Origin: Desulfovibrionaceae bacterium
Lineage (GTDB): Bacteria > Desulfobacterota > Desulfovibrionia > Desulfovibrionales > Desulfovibrionaceae
Reading direction: 5' to 3'
Assembly (NCBI GenBank): GCA_015709205.1
Contig: JACCQO010000029.1
Location: 1 to 42,761 of the forward strand
Length of the DNA: 42,761 bases
Part shown: piece by piece, positions 1 to 8,015 of the stretch
Layout of the letters: each line of letters begins with the position of its first letter
Position numbering within the stretch: the first letter of the stretch is position 1
Program-made: the position numbers and the translations under genes
Notes under the pieces: model-generated
What the model saw: the letters and a program-made list of their open reading frames with translations, nothing else
Databases searched by the model: none
Told to the model about the DNA's origin: nothing

Positions 1-73
1 CGAAAAAGGGTCCTCCCCTCCCCGCCTCCCCCCGGCTCTTCGCTTCCTTCTCCCCCTCCCCGCACACCCGCGC
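1..73. other. pyrimidine-rich non-coding edge
   Basis: The first 73 bases lie downstream of the deoxyhypusine synthase-like gene and its terminator. The plus strand is almost all C and T with few purines, so the minus strand is a polypurine tract. I see no gene, promoter or repeat unit in it. Confidence 0.4.
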
Positions 74-112
74 AAAAAAAGCGCCCCCGGCCGCTTGGCG
101 GCCGGGGGCGCT
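74..112 (-). terminator. rho-independent terminator of the deoxyhypusine synthase-like gene
   Basis: A perfect 15-bp GC-rich stem (80-94 with 98-112) closes a 3-base loop. On the minus strand it is followed at once by seven T residues (80-74). It begins 21 bases past the stop codon of the minus-strand gene ending at 134. This is a textbook intrinsic terminator. Confidence 0.95.
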
Positions 113-133
113 TGGGTGCGTGCGGAGTCTCGT

Positions 134-1105
134 CTACCAGCCCAGGAGGTAGGCGATGATCAGGGGCATGACGATGGAGGCGTCGGAGTTGATCATGAAC
201 TTGGGGGTGGTCTTGTCGAGCTTGCCCCAGGTGATCTTTTCGTTGGGCACGGCGCCGGAGTAGGAGCCGTAGGACGTGGTGGAGTCGCTGATCTGGCAGA
301 AGTAGGCCCAGAACGGCGTCTTTTCGCGGTCCAGGTCCTGGATGAGCATGGGCACCACGCAGATGGGGAAGTCGCCGGCGATGCCGCCGCCGATCTGGAA
401 GAAGCCCACGCGCGTGCCCGCGTCGGCCTGGGCCTGGTACCAGTTGGCCAAGTGTTCCATCTGCTCGGTGCCGGCCTTCATGGCCTGGTGGTGCTTGACC
501 TTGCCTTCCATGACCATGGCGCAGAACTTGTTGCCCATGGTGGAGTCCTCCCAGCCGGGGGTGTAGATGGTCAGGCCCATCTCCTTGGCGGCCAGGACCC
601 AGGAGTGCTCGCGCGGCACCTGGAACTGCTCCTCGATGCCGGGGATGTCCAGCAGGCCGTAGAAATACTCCCAGGGGAAGGAGCGTTCCCCGTTCGCGGC
701 GGCCTCGCTCCAGCGCTTGTGCAGGTGGTGCTCCACGGTCTGCATGATCGTCTCGGGAATGCAGGTGTCCGTGACGCGGTTCAGGCCCCGGTCGTAGAGG
801 GCGGTCTCGTCCTCGGGGCTGAGGTCGCGGTAGTGGGGCACGAGCTCGTATTCGTTGTTGTTGAAGAGGTTGAAGAGGTCCTCTTCCAGGTTGGCGGCGG
901 TGCAGCAGATGGCGTGCACCTTGCCCGCGCGGATGGCCTGGGCCAGGGAGATGCCCAGCTCGGCCGTGCTCATGGCCCCGGCCATGGACAGAAACATCTT
1001 GCCGCCATCGGCGAGCAGCTTTTCCCAGGCCTTGGCCGCGTCCACGGTCTCCCGGGCGTTGAAGTGCTTGTAATGCTTATCCATGAATGCGCGTATGCCA
1101 CTCAT
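134..1105 (-). CDS. deoxyhypusine synthase-like protein (bacterial DHS family)
   Basis: The 323-residue product belongs to the NAD-dependent deoxyhypusine synthase family. The C-terminal block reads SGAVPNEKITWGKL, and Lys295 in WGK aligns with the catalytic lysine that forms the enzyme-imine intermediate with the aminobutyl group of spermidine in eukaryotic DHS. The later SDASIVMPL segment is also typical. Bacteria lack eIF5A, so true hypusination is unlikely. Bacterial members are thought to transfer aminobutyl groups between polyamines (homospermidine or spermidine synthesis), which is inference here. The ATG at 1105 is preceded by AAGGAG, but with a long gap of about 11 bases. An in-frame ATG at 1084 is an alternative. 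The gene appears monocistronic: a GC hairpin lies in its leader and a strong terminator follows it. No other polyamine gene is adjacent. Confidence 0.88.
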   Translation of the reverse strand: MSGIRAFMDKHYKHFNARETVDAAKAWEKLLADGGKMFLSMAGAMSTAELGISLAQAIRAGKVHAICCTAANLEEDLFNLFNNNEYELVPHYRDLSPEDETALYDRGLNRVTDTCIPETIMQTVEHHLHKRWSEAAANGERSFPWEYFYGLLDIPGIEEQFQVPREHSWVLAAKEMGLTIYTPGWEDSTMGNKFCAMVMEGKVKHHQAMKAGTEQMEHLANWYQAQADAGTRVGFFQIGGGIAGDFPICVVPMLIQDLDREKTPFWAYFCQISDSTTSYGSYSGAVPNEKITWGKLDKTTPKFMINSDASIVMPLIIAYLLGW

Positions 1106-1412
1106 AACCGATCAAACTCCTTTCCCGCTTTCGCAGCAGCGTTCCTGGCCCGGCCGCGGATCGGCCGGGGTATCTGGTTGTCCAACAACTTGAATATACT
1201 GCGTTTGTATACGAGCCCGCCCCGGAGGCCGGCGGCGCTTCGGGGCGCATGAGACGACGTTCGGACGCGCCGATAATTCCCGGCGCAGGCTGGGCTGCCG
1301 AAAGCACCGGCTCCGTCGCCCGAATCCTTTCCATAGTCTGGTGCGGCGCGGCTGGCAAGTGCCGCCTGCGGCGGCGCAGGAAGTTTGCGGCAGAACCGGC
1401 CCGCGCCGGAAA
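1106..1412. other. intergenic region upstream of the deoxyhypusine synthase-like gene
   Basis: This 307-base stretch holds the leader and promoter region of the minus-strand gene starting at 1105 and the 3' flank of the phosphodiesterase gene. A perfect 8-bp inverted repeat (1149-1156 with 1162-1169) would form a hairpin about 44 bases upstream of the ATG. An AT-richer patch at 1176-1208 includes the inverted repeat GTTGT-CCA-ACAAC and the hexamer GTATAC, and is the likely promoter area. I cannot assign -35 and -10 boxes with confidence. A small hairpin at 1361-1375 lacks a T tract. Confidence 0.4.
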
Positions 1413-2138
1413 TCAGCCCGCCGCCTCGGGCACGAAGCCCTCGAAAACCACGTTGTCCGCCAGGCGCAGGCCACGGGCCATGTCCTCGGGCGAGCGCGCG
1501 GTCCAGCAGAGCAGCGGCAGCCCGGCGGCCCGGGCGCGCGTTGCGGCCGGATGCGGCAGGGAGCCGAGGTGGTAGGAGACGAAATGCGGGCGGCTGATGC
1601 GGTTGAGCCAGAGGTTGCCGAGCGCCAGACGCTTGAGCCCCAAGGGATCGCGCTCGCAGCGGCCGCCCGCGATCTGGCCGCGCGCAAAGCCGGGCTCGCG
1701 CTCGACGAACCAGCCAAGGCAGCGCGCGCTGAACGAGGCCACGCCGAACGGCCCGCGATAGGCGCGCAGGATACGGGAGACGGCGCTTTCCAGGGGCCCC
1801 GGCCTTGCTTCCTGCTTCAGCTCAATGTAAAGAGGGACGCGACCCGCGACGCCATCGAGCACGTCGGTCAAAAGAGGGATCGGCTGGTCCGTATCCAGCA
1901 GACGCAGCGGGCTCATCGCGGGGACGGTGAGCCGCTCCACCAGACCCTTGCGGCCCGTCAGCCGCGCAAGCGTACGATCGTGGAACACGGCCACGGCGCC
2001 GTCCGCCAGCAGGCGCACGTCCAGTTCCACGCCGAAGCCGCGATCCGCCGCGGCCAGAATGGCGCGCAGGGAGTTCTCCGGCGCGCCGGGCCCGTGCAAG
2101 CCGCGGTGCGCGAAGGGTCGCGCCGTCAGCCATTCCAT
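1413..2138 (-). CDS. glycerophosphodiester phosphodiesterase family protein
   Basis: The 241-residue protein is a cytosolic-type GDPD, a TIM-barrel metal-dependent hydrolase that cleaves deacylated phospholipids such as glycerophosphocholine to glycerol-3-phosphate and an alcohol. The N-terminus carries the family signature: AHRGLHG, then PENS, then GVELDVRLLADG with the metal-binding Glu and Asp, then VFHD with the second catalytic His. YIELKQE supplies the later acidic residue. The length is typical of bacterial GDPDs, and there is no signal peptide. I chose the ATG at 2138 because GGAGG lies 9 bases upstream and conservation begins there. The frame stays open upstream to 2219 but would run into the divergent acyl-CoA ligase leader. 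The gene is divergent from that ligase, and both fit phospholipid and fatty acid turnover. Confidence 0.88.
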   Translation of the reverse strand: MEWLTARPFAHRGLHGPGAPENSLRAILAAADRGFGVELDVRLLADGAVAVFHDRTLARLTGRKGLVERLTVPAMSPLRLLDTDQPIPLLTDVLDGVAGRVPLYIELKQEARPGPLESAVSRILRAYRGPFGVASFSARCLGWFVEREPGFARGQIAGGRCERDPLGLKRLALGNLWLNRISRPHFVSYHLGSLPHPAATRARAAGLPLLCWTARSPEDMARGLRLADNVVFEGFVPEAAG

Positions 2139-2239
2139 ACGTTCCCGCCTCCCCGCCGTGGGCGGACACAGTGAGCGAACCGAAAATGCCGCGCAGGGCG
2201 CGGCGCGCAGACACACCAAGACCTCAGCAAGGGGGACAT

Positions 2240-4237
2240 GTGGACACGCAGGATTCCGTCCGGGCGCAGCGGCCGTGGATAGCCAGCTATGACGAACAGG
2301 TGCCGGTCTCCATCGACTACGAGGCGTTCCCGCTTTACGCCCTGCTCGACCGCGCCGCCGCCAACCACCCCAAGCGCACGGCCATCGTCTTCCGCAACTG
2401 GAAGATCAGGTACGAAAAGCTCCTGGAGCTGGTCGAGATCACGGCCGCAAACCTGCGTCAAGCCGGAGTGGGCCCGGGTTCGCGCATCTCGATCATGCTG
2501 CCCAACCTGCCGCAGTCGATCATCACCTACTGGGCCGCGCTCAAGGCCGGGGCCGTGGTGGTGATGACCAACCCCCTGTACATGGAAAAGGAGCTGGTGC
2601 ACCAGCTCACGGACGCCGACTGTTCGCACATGGTCACGCTGGACCTGCTCTGGCCCAAGATCGCGGACCTGCGCGAGCGGCTGCCCGTGCGCACGTACAT
2701 CGTGTCCACCATCTCCGACTGCCTGGCCTTTCCCCTGAACAAGCTCTACGATTTCAAGGCCAAACGCGACGGCCAGCGGCCCGCGGTGCCCTACGGGCCG
2801 AACGTGCTGCGCTGGAAGGCGCTGACCAAGGGCCGCGAGCGCGTGGCCGGCGACGTGGCCGACCCGAAGAACAACCTGGCGCTGCTGCAGTACACCGGCG
2901 GCACCACGGGCGTGGCCAAGGGCGTCATGCTGACCCATTACAACATGGCCGTCAACGTGCAGCAGTGCTCCAACATGCTGCACGGCCTGCAGGACAGCCC
3001 GCAGTCCTTTCTGGGCCTGCTGCCCTACTTCCACGTCTACGGCCTGACCGTGTGCCTGAACTGGGCCACCTACCTGGGCGCGACCATGATCCCCTTCCCG
3101 CGCTACGTGCCGCGCGACGTGCTCGTGGCCATCGACAAGCTCTCGCCCACGGTTTTTCCGGGCGCGCCCTCGGTGTACATCTCGCTGATGCAGCAGAAGG
3201 ACGTGACCAACTACCGCCTGGACTCCATCAAGTACTGCGTGTCCGGTTCCGCGCCCATGCCCGTGGAGCAGATGCGCGAGTTCGAGCGCATGACCGGCGC
3301 GGAGATCATCGAGGGCTACGGGCTGAGCGAGGCCTCGCCCGTGACGCACATCAACCCCATCAAGGGGCTGCACAAGGTCGGCTCCATCGGCCTGCCCTTC
3401 CCGGACACGGACGTGCGCATCGTGGACATGGAGGTGGGCACGGTGCCGCTGCCCGCGGGCAAGGTGGGGGAAATGATCATCCGCGGCCCGCAGGTCATGA
3501 AGGGCTACTGGAACCGGCCCGACGACACGGCCTCCACCCTGCGCAACGGCTGGCTCTACACCGGCGACATCGCCTACATGGACGAGCAGGGCTACTTCTA
3601 CATCGTGGACCGCAAGAAGGACATGATCATCTCCGGCGGCTACAACGTCTATCCGCGCGAGATCGACGAGGTGCTCTACGAGCACCCCAAGGTCAAGGAG
3701 GCCGTGGCCGTGGGCGTGCCCCACGCGCACCGGGGCGAGATCATCAAGGCCTACATCGTGCCGCACGAGGGCGAGGAAGTGACCCGCGCGGAGATCATCG
3801 CGCACTGTCGGCAGAAGCTGGCCAACTACAAGGTTCCCAAGCAGGTGGAGTTCCGCACGGAGCTGCCCAAGACCATCGTGGGCAAGGTGCTGCGCCGCGC
3901 CCTGCGCCAGGAGGAGGAGGACCGCCGCCACGGCGAGGGCGGCGATCCCTGCCGCGCGGGCCAGGAGGCGGGTGTCGTCGGGGCCGATCCGGACAACGGG
4001 TTTGCCGAGGCCAACGGCGGCACGTTCGCCGGAGCGGACGGCGCGGGCACGGCCCGGGGCGACGACTCCGTGCCCGTGGCCGAGCCCGGGGCGTCTCCCC
4101 TACCGGGCGCGGACTCCGAGGACGTGTATTCCTGGGAGGGGCTGGACGACGAACCGCGCACCGAGGGCGAACCCGGCCGGGAGCCCGAGGACCGGAAGGA
4201 CGCCGACGACGAGGGCAAGGAACCGGCGGGCCGCTGA
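2240..4237 (+). CDS. long-chain fatty acid--CoA ligase (AMP-forming)
   Basis: The enzyme activates fatty acids to acyl-CoA through an acyl-adenylate. ANL-superfamily motifs appear in order: YTGGTTGVAKG (phosphate-binding loop), GYGLSEASPVTH, YTGDIAYMDEQGYF, then DRKKDMIISGGYNVYPREIDE. Last comes PKTIVGKVLRR with the catalytic C-terminal Lys near residue 548. The GTG at 2240 is preferred because AAGGGGG lies just upstream and homology starts soon after. An in-frame GTG at 2171 and ATG at 2186 lack good ribosome binding sites. The oddity is a tail of about 105 residues after the normal end near residue 560. It is rich in Asp, Glu, Gly, Pro and Ala, looks disordered, and brings the length to 665 against about 560 for FadD-type enzymes. 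A strong terminator follows. The function call is firm but the substrate chain length is not known. Confidence 0.9.
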   Translation: MDTQDSVRAQRPWIASYDEQVPVSIDYEAFPLYALLDRAAANHPKRTAIVFRNWKIRYEKLLELVEITAANLRQAGVGPGSRISIMLPNLPQSIITYWAALKAGAVVVMTNPLYMEKELVHQLTDADCSHMVTLDLLWPKIADLRERLPVRTYIVSTISDCLAFPLNKLYDFKAKRDGQRPAVPYGPNVLRWKALTKGRERVAGDVADPKNNLALLQYTGGTTGVAKGVMLTHYNMAVNVQQCSNMLHGLQDSPQSFLGLLPYFHVYGLTVCLNWATYLGATMIPFPRYVPRDVLVAIDKLSPTVFPGAPSVYISLMQQKDVTNYRLDSIKYCVSGSAPMPVEQMREFERMTGAEIIEGYGLSEASPVTHINPIKGLHKVGSIGLPFPDTDVRIVDMEVGTVPLPAGKVGEMIIRGPQVMKGYWNRPDDTASTLRNGWLYTGDIAYMDEQGYFYIVDRKKDMIISGGYNVYPREIDEVLYEHPKVKEAVAVGVPHAHRGEIIKAYIVPHEGEEVTRAEIIAHCRQKLANYKVPKQVEFRTELPKTIVGKVLRRALRQEEEDRRHGEGGDPCRAGQEAGVVGADPDNGFAEANGGTFAGADGAGTARGDDSVPVAEPGASPLPGADSEDVYSWEGLDDEPRTEGEPGREPEDRKDADDEGKEPAGR

Positions 4238-4289
4238 GCGCGGCCGAGCCTGGTCGCAAGCGTCCGAACCGCATTCTTTGGAATCGCAC

Positions 4290-4320
4290 GGGCGTCGCCG
4301 CAAGGCGGCGCCCTTTTTTT
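4290..4320 (+). terminator. rho-independent terminator after the acyl-CoA ligase
   Basis: A 10-bp stem (4290-4299 with 4304-4313, one G-T pair) closes a GCAA tetraloop and runs straight into seven T residues. It lies 52 bases past the ligase stop codon. Confidence 0.93.
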
Positions 4321-4356
4321 GCGCCGTGGCGCGGATCGAGGCCAGGCGCGAGCCCC

Positions 4357-4387
4357 AAAAACGCCGCGTCCGAAGAGGGCGCGGCGT
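4357..4387 (-). terminator. probable terminator of the ispG-dxs operon
   Basis: On the minus strand an 8-bp stem (4380-4387 with 4361-4368) with an 11-base loop is followed by a T5 run (4361-4357). It lies about 350 bases beyond the dxs stop codon. It is the only T-tailed hairpin I see downstream of that operon, so the operon may have a long 3' untranslated tail. Confidence 0.65.
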
Positions 4388-4740
4388 CCAAAGAAAGTCT
4401 AAATTTCCTTGAGAGTCACAGAAATATCCAGAAAAACCAGCCGGTTTTATTGCCATCGCGCCGAAAGGCCGCTCCACTCGGCGGGGTAGCCCGAACGCCG
4501 ACATACGGACGGCTGGGACGGAGGCAGAACAGCCTCGGAGGGTCCCCGGGGCGGTCCCGGGATATTTTCTGGATTTTTTCCGGAAGGTTCCCGGACGCAG
4601 AAAGACGGATCCCGCATCCGCGCGACCACCGGTCCCAAGGCCCTTTCCTCCGGTCAGGCCCCGGCTGGCCGGATTCGGCACCGGGTCGCGCCAGCGCCCC
4701 GGCCGGGTCCGGCGAACCGTCCGCCGCGCCCGCGCGCGGC

Positions 4741-6654
4741 CTAGGCCCGGCCCAGCCCCAGCAGGACGCGCAGCCGCTCGCGGATACCGACGTTGTCCAA
4801 CCCCACGCGGCGGCGCAGTTCCTTTTGCGCACCGTGCTCCACAAAGGCGTCGGGCAGCCCCAGCCGCACCACGGTCCTGCCGCCCAGCGCGTTGTTGTCG
4901 CTCAGACACTCCAGCACGGCCGAGGAGAAGCCGCCCATGCGCACGTTCTCCTCCACCACCAGGATGCGCTCGAAGCGCACGGCCAACTCCACGAGCTGGG
5001 CCTCGGGCAGGGGCTTGACGAACCGGGCGTTGAACAGGGCCACGGAAACCCCGGCCTCGGCCTCCAGCTCCTCGATGGCCTCCAAACAGGGATGCACGCG
5101 GCTGCCCAGGGCCATCACCAGGGCGTCGGTCCCGTCGCGCAGCAGCTCGCCTTCGCCCACGACCAGGGGCTCGGGCGCGTCGGTCAGCTCCGCGCCCACG
5201 CCCACGCCGCGCGGATAGCGCAGGGCCACGGGTCCGTCGTGGGTCACGGCCGTGGCCAGCATGCGCTGCAACTCGCCCTCGTCCTTGGGGGCCATGACCG
5301 TCATGTTGGGGATGTGGCGCAGGAAGGAGATGTCGAAGGCCCCGTGGTGCGTGGGCCCGTCCTCGCCCACCAGCCCGGCGCGGTCCAGGCAGAAGGTCAC
5401 GGGTAGGTTCTGCAGGCAGACGTCGTGCACGATCTGGTCGTAGGAGCGCTGCAGGAAGGTGGAATAGACCGCGACCACGGGCCGGTAGCCCTGGGTGGCC
5501 AGCCCGGCGGCAAAGGTCACGGCGTGCTGCTCGCAGATGCCCACGTCCACGAACCGCTCGGGAAAGCGCTCGGCAAAGGCGCTGGTGCCCGTGCCCTCGG
5601 GCATGGCCGCGGTGATGGCGATGATCGAGGTGTCCTTGGCCGCCAGGTCGCACAGGGTACGGCCGAAGACGTCGGTGTAGGACGGCAGGGAACAGGCGGG
5701 CAGCTTGCTGGCGCGGCCGGTCTCGGGCTCGAAGCAGCCCACGCCGTGGAAGTGCGCGGGGTTGCTCTCGGCGGGCGCGTAGCCCTTGCCCTTCTTGGTC
5801 AGCACGTGCAGCAGCACCGGGCCCTCGATGCCCTTGACCAGCTTGAAGGCGTCGATCAGGGCCGGGAGATTGTGGCCGTGGATGGGGCCCACGTAGTTGA
5901 ATTGGAAGGCCTCGAAGAGCATGCCGGGCGTGAAGAACCCCTTGAACGAGCCCTCGCTGCGGCGCATGTAGCGCATCAGGTCCTCGCCGATGGAGGGGAT
6001 GGACTTGAAGAGGGTCTCCACGTCGCGCTTGACGCGGCGCACCCAGCGCGAGGAGAGGTTGCGGCTCAGGAACGAGGAGAGCGCGCCCACGTTCTTGGAG
6101 ATGGACATCTCGTTGTCGTTGAGCACGACCACCAGGTCGCGGCCGTGGTGCCCGGCCTGGTTGAGGCCCTCGAAGGCCAGGCCGCCGGTCATGGAACCGT
6201 CGCCGATCACGGCGAGCACGCGGCCGTCCCCGGCGTCCAGGTCGCGGGCCATGGCCAGCCCTAGGGCTGCGGAGATGGAGGTGGAGGAATGCCCCACCCC
6301 GAAGTGGTCGTAGGGGCTCTCGCCGCGCTTGGGAAAGCCGCTGATGCCGTCGATGGTGCGCAGGGTGGAGAAGGCGTCGCGGCGGCCCGTGAGGATCTTG
6401 TGGGCGTAGGCCTGGTGGCCCACGTCCCAGACGATCTTGTCCTTGTCCAGGTCGAAGACCTTGAACATGGCCAGGGTCAGTTCGACCACGCCCAGGGAGG
6501 GCGCGAGGTGGCCGCCGGTATGCGAGACGGTCTCGATGATCAGGGCGCGCAGTTCGCGGGCCAGTTGCTCGAGCTGGGCCACGGAAAGCGGGGCCAGGTC
6601 GGCGGGGCCGTTGATGCGCGACAATAGCGTGGGTTGTTGTTCGGTATCGGCCAT
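4741..6654 (-). CDS. dxs: 1-deoxy-D-xylulose-5-phosphate synthase
   Basis: DXS condenses pyruvate and glyceraldehyde-3-phosphate with thiamine diphosphate, the first step of the methylerythritol phosphate route to isoprenoids. The 637-residue product has the normal length. The thiamine-binding GDGSMTGG...NDNEMSIS segment is clear. Later come the transketolase-type DRAGLVGEDGPTHHG motif with its catalytic Glu and His region, and the C-terminal transketolase domain ending with RLGLPDAFVEHG. The ATG at 6654 starts MADTEQQP and lies 29 bases after the ispA stop. It is the last gene of an operon that also holds ispG and ispA, so three isoprenoid enzymes are co-expressed. Confidence 0.97.
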   Translation of the reverse strand: MADTEQQPTLLSRINGPADLAPLSVAQLEQLARELRALIIETVSHTGGHLAPSLGVVELTLAMFKVFDLDKDKIVWDVGHQAYAHKILTGRRDAFSTLRTIDGISGFPKRGESPYDHFGVGHSSTSISAALGLAMARDLDAGDGRVLAVIGDGSMTGGLAFEGLNQAGHHGRDLVVVLNDNEMSISKNVGALSSFLSRNLSSRWVRRVKRDVETLFKSIPSIGEDLMRYMRRSEGSFKGFFTPGMLFEAFQFNYVGPIHGHNLPALIDAFKLVKGIEGPVLLHVLTKKGKGYAPAESNPAHFHGVGCFEPETGRASKLPACSLPSYTDVFGRTLCDLAAKDTSIIAITAAMPEGTGTSAFAERFPERFVDVGICEQHAVTFAAGLATQGYRPVVAVYSTFLQRSYDQIVHDVCLQNLPVTFCLDRAGLVGEDGPTHHGAFDISFLRHIPNMTVMAPKDEGELQRMLATAVTHDGPVALRYPRGVGVGAELTDAPEPLVVGEGELLRDGTDALVMALGSRVHPCLEAIEELEAEAGVSVALFNARFVKPLPEAQLVELAVRFERILVVEENVRMGGFSSAVLECLSDNNALGGRTVVRLGLPDAFVEHGAQKELRRRVGLDNVGIRERLRVLLGLGRA

Positions 6655-6683
6655 GATCTTGTGCGCTTGATCGGAAGCGATGG

Positions 6684-7658
6684 TTAGGAGGCCCGCTCGA
6701 CGATGTAGCGGGCCAGGGCGCGGAGAAAGTCCGCCTGGGGTCCGGCGTAGGGCGCAAGGATTTCCTGGGCCGCGTCGGCCCGCTCGCGCGCCATCTCGCG
6801 GCTCTTCTCGATGCCGACCAGGGCCGGATAGGTGCACTTGCCCTGGGATGCGTCGCTGCCCACGGGCTTGCCCAGGGTGGCCTCGTCGCCGACCACGTCG
6901 AGCACGTCGTCCACGATCTGGAAGGCCACGCCGATGGCCTCGCCGTAGGCGCGCACGCGCGCCAGGTCCTCCTCGGACGCGCCCGCCAGGATGGCCCCGG
7001 TCAGGCAGGAACAACGGATCAGCGCGCCGGTCTTCAGGGCGTGCATGGCGCGCAGTTCGTCGAGCTTGACGGTCCGGCGGCCGGTGAAGTCCATGTCCAG
7101 GAACTGGCCGCCGACCATGCCCGCGGCCCCGGCGGCCGAGGCGGTCTCGCGCAGGGCCGCGACCACGCGCGCGGGCGGGACGGTTCCGTCGCCCGAGCCG
7201 TCCTCCGCCACCCAGGTCATGATCCCGAAGGCCTCGGTGAGCAGCCCGTCGCCCGCCAGGATGGCCGTGGCCTCGCCGAACTTCTTGTGGCTGGAGGGCT
7301 TGCCGCGCCTGAGGTCGTCGTCGTCCATGGCCGGCAGGTCGTCGTGGATCAGCGAATAGGTGTGGATGCACTCCAGGGCGCAGGCAAAGGGCATGGCCTC
7401 CCCGCGCGCCAGGCCGAAGAGCTCGGCGAAGGTCAGGCACAGGGCGGGCCGAAGGCGCTTGCCCCCGGCCATGAGGCTGTATTCCATGGCCGTGACCAGG
7501 GCGCAGGGGACGTGCCGCCCCTTCATGCAACCGCCCAGAAAGGCCTCGATCTCCAGCCCCAGATCGGCCAGGGCCTGCTTGACCATGCTCTTGTCCGTGA
7601 TCACGTTCTTGTCCATGACCACGTTCTTGTCAGCGACCACGTTCCTGTCAGCGCTCAT
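6684..7658 (-). CDS. ispA: polyprenyl synthetase (geranyl/farnesyl diphosphate synthase)
   Basis: A trans-prenyltransferase that condenses isopentenyl diphosphate with allylic diphosphates, most likely to farnesyl diphosphate. The first aspartate-rich motif is HDDLPAMDDDD, followed by LRRGKPSSHKKFGEA. The second is FQIVDDVLDVVGD. The lysine- and arginine-containing GGKRLRP block is also present. The length is 324 residues. The start at 7658 has GGAGG upstream and overlaps the xseB 3' end by 11 bases, as is common for xseB-ispA pairs. The odd part is the N-terminus: residues 4-27 are four hexapeptide repeats of the form DKNVVx that are absent from ordinary IspA. An ATG inside the repeats could give a shorter protein. 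Chain-length specificity cannot be fixed by eye. Confidence 0.94.
   Translation of the reverse strand: MSADRNVVADKNVVMDKNVITDKSMVKQALADLGLEIEAFLGGCMKGRHVPCALVTAMEYSLMAGGKRLRPALCLTFAELFGLARGEAMPFACALECIHTYSLIHDDLPAMDDDDLRRGKPSSHKKFGEATAILAGDGLLTEAFGIMTWVAEDGSGDGTVPPARVVAALRETASAAGAAGMVGGQFLDMDFTGRRTVKLDELRAMHALKTGALIRCSCLTGAILAGASEEDLARVRAYGEAIGVAFQIVDDVLDVVGDEATLGKPVGSDASQGKCTYPALVGIEKSREMARERADAAQEILAPYAGPQADFLRALARYIVERAS
7578..7649 (-). repeat. four 18-bp tandem repeats at the ispA 5' end
   Basis: Four adjacent 18-base units encode DRNVVA, DKNVVM, DKNVIT and DKSMVK, residues 4-27 of IspA. The first three are nearly identical at DNA level and the last is diverged. The arrangement points to unit duplication and could vary in number between strains. 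Confidence 0.85.
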
Positions 7659-7926
7659 CGTCCGCCTCCTCCTCTCCGTCCGCCCGTTCGGCGTCGGTCT
7701 CCTCGGCTTCGGGCGCAAACTCCTTGAGCCCCTCCTCGGTGAACACGGCGATCTCGTTGCGCACGTCGGCCAGGGTCTCGCGGCATTCGCGGGCCAGGGT
7801 CAGCCCCTCCTTGTACAGGGCCACGCCCTTTTCCAGGGGCAGCTCGCCGCTCTCCAGCTTTTCCACCACGGCGGCCAGCCGCTTGAGCTTCTTCTCGAAA
7901 TCCATTCCGCCTTCCTGTGCGGCCAT
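7648..7926 (-). CDS. xseB: exodeoxyribonuclease VII small subunit
   Basis: XseB is the small helical subunit that multimerises on XseA to form exonuclease VII, which degrades single-stranded DNA to oligonucleotides. The product has 92 residues. Its core, FEKKLKRLAAVVEKLESGEL then LEKGVALYKEGLTLAREC, matches the coiled-coil hairpin of the family. The C-terminal 25 residues are acidic and probably flexible. The ATG at 7926 has AAGGAG six bases upstream. A second ATG seven codons later also has a purine-rich site and is a possible alternative. The gene sits between the M23 peptidase gene and ispA and overlaps ispA by 11 bases, so translation is likely coupled. Confidence 0.93.
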   Translation of the reverse strand: MAAQEGGMDFEKKLKRLAAVVEKLESGELPLEKGVALYKEGLTLARECRETLADVRNEIAVFTEEGLKEFAPEAEETDAERADGEEEADDER

Positions 7927-8015
7927 ATGCCTCTCCTTCCCGCACCGGGGCCGAGCCCGCCGGCGTGCGGTTGTCGTACGAAAGAAATCCCTCCGGCGTT
8001 GCGCCGGGACCGCGT

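Larger units (their letters stand above)
4238..4740. other. 503-base region between convergent fadD-like and dxs genes
   Basis: The region contains a plus-strand terminator (4290-4320), a minus-strand terminator (4357-4387), and then about 350 bases of unexplained sequence before the dxs stop. Within that remainder, two AT-rich patches stand out from the GC-rich background and form a 10-bp inverted repeat, ATCCAGAAAA at 4426-4435 and TTTTCTGGAT at 4565-4574. I find no convincing reading frame and do not recognise tmRNA, SRP RNA, RNase P RNA or a known riboswitch. It may be a long dxs 3' untranslated region. Confidence 0.4.

Noticed and set aside
1361-1375. GCCGCC-TGC-GGCGGC as a terminator of the phosphodiesterase gene
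   Set aside because: The stem is short and no T tract follows on the minus strand.
2126-3931. A minus-strand open frame opposite the acyl-CoA ligase
   Set aside because: It has His/Val/Asp-rich shadow composition and lies across a gene with all its motifs intact.
4390-4740. A known structural RNA (6S, tmRNA, RNase P, SRP RNA or cobalamin riboswitch)
   Set aside because: None of the conserved landmarks of these RNAs can be found on either strand.
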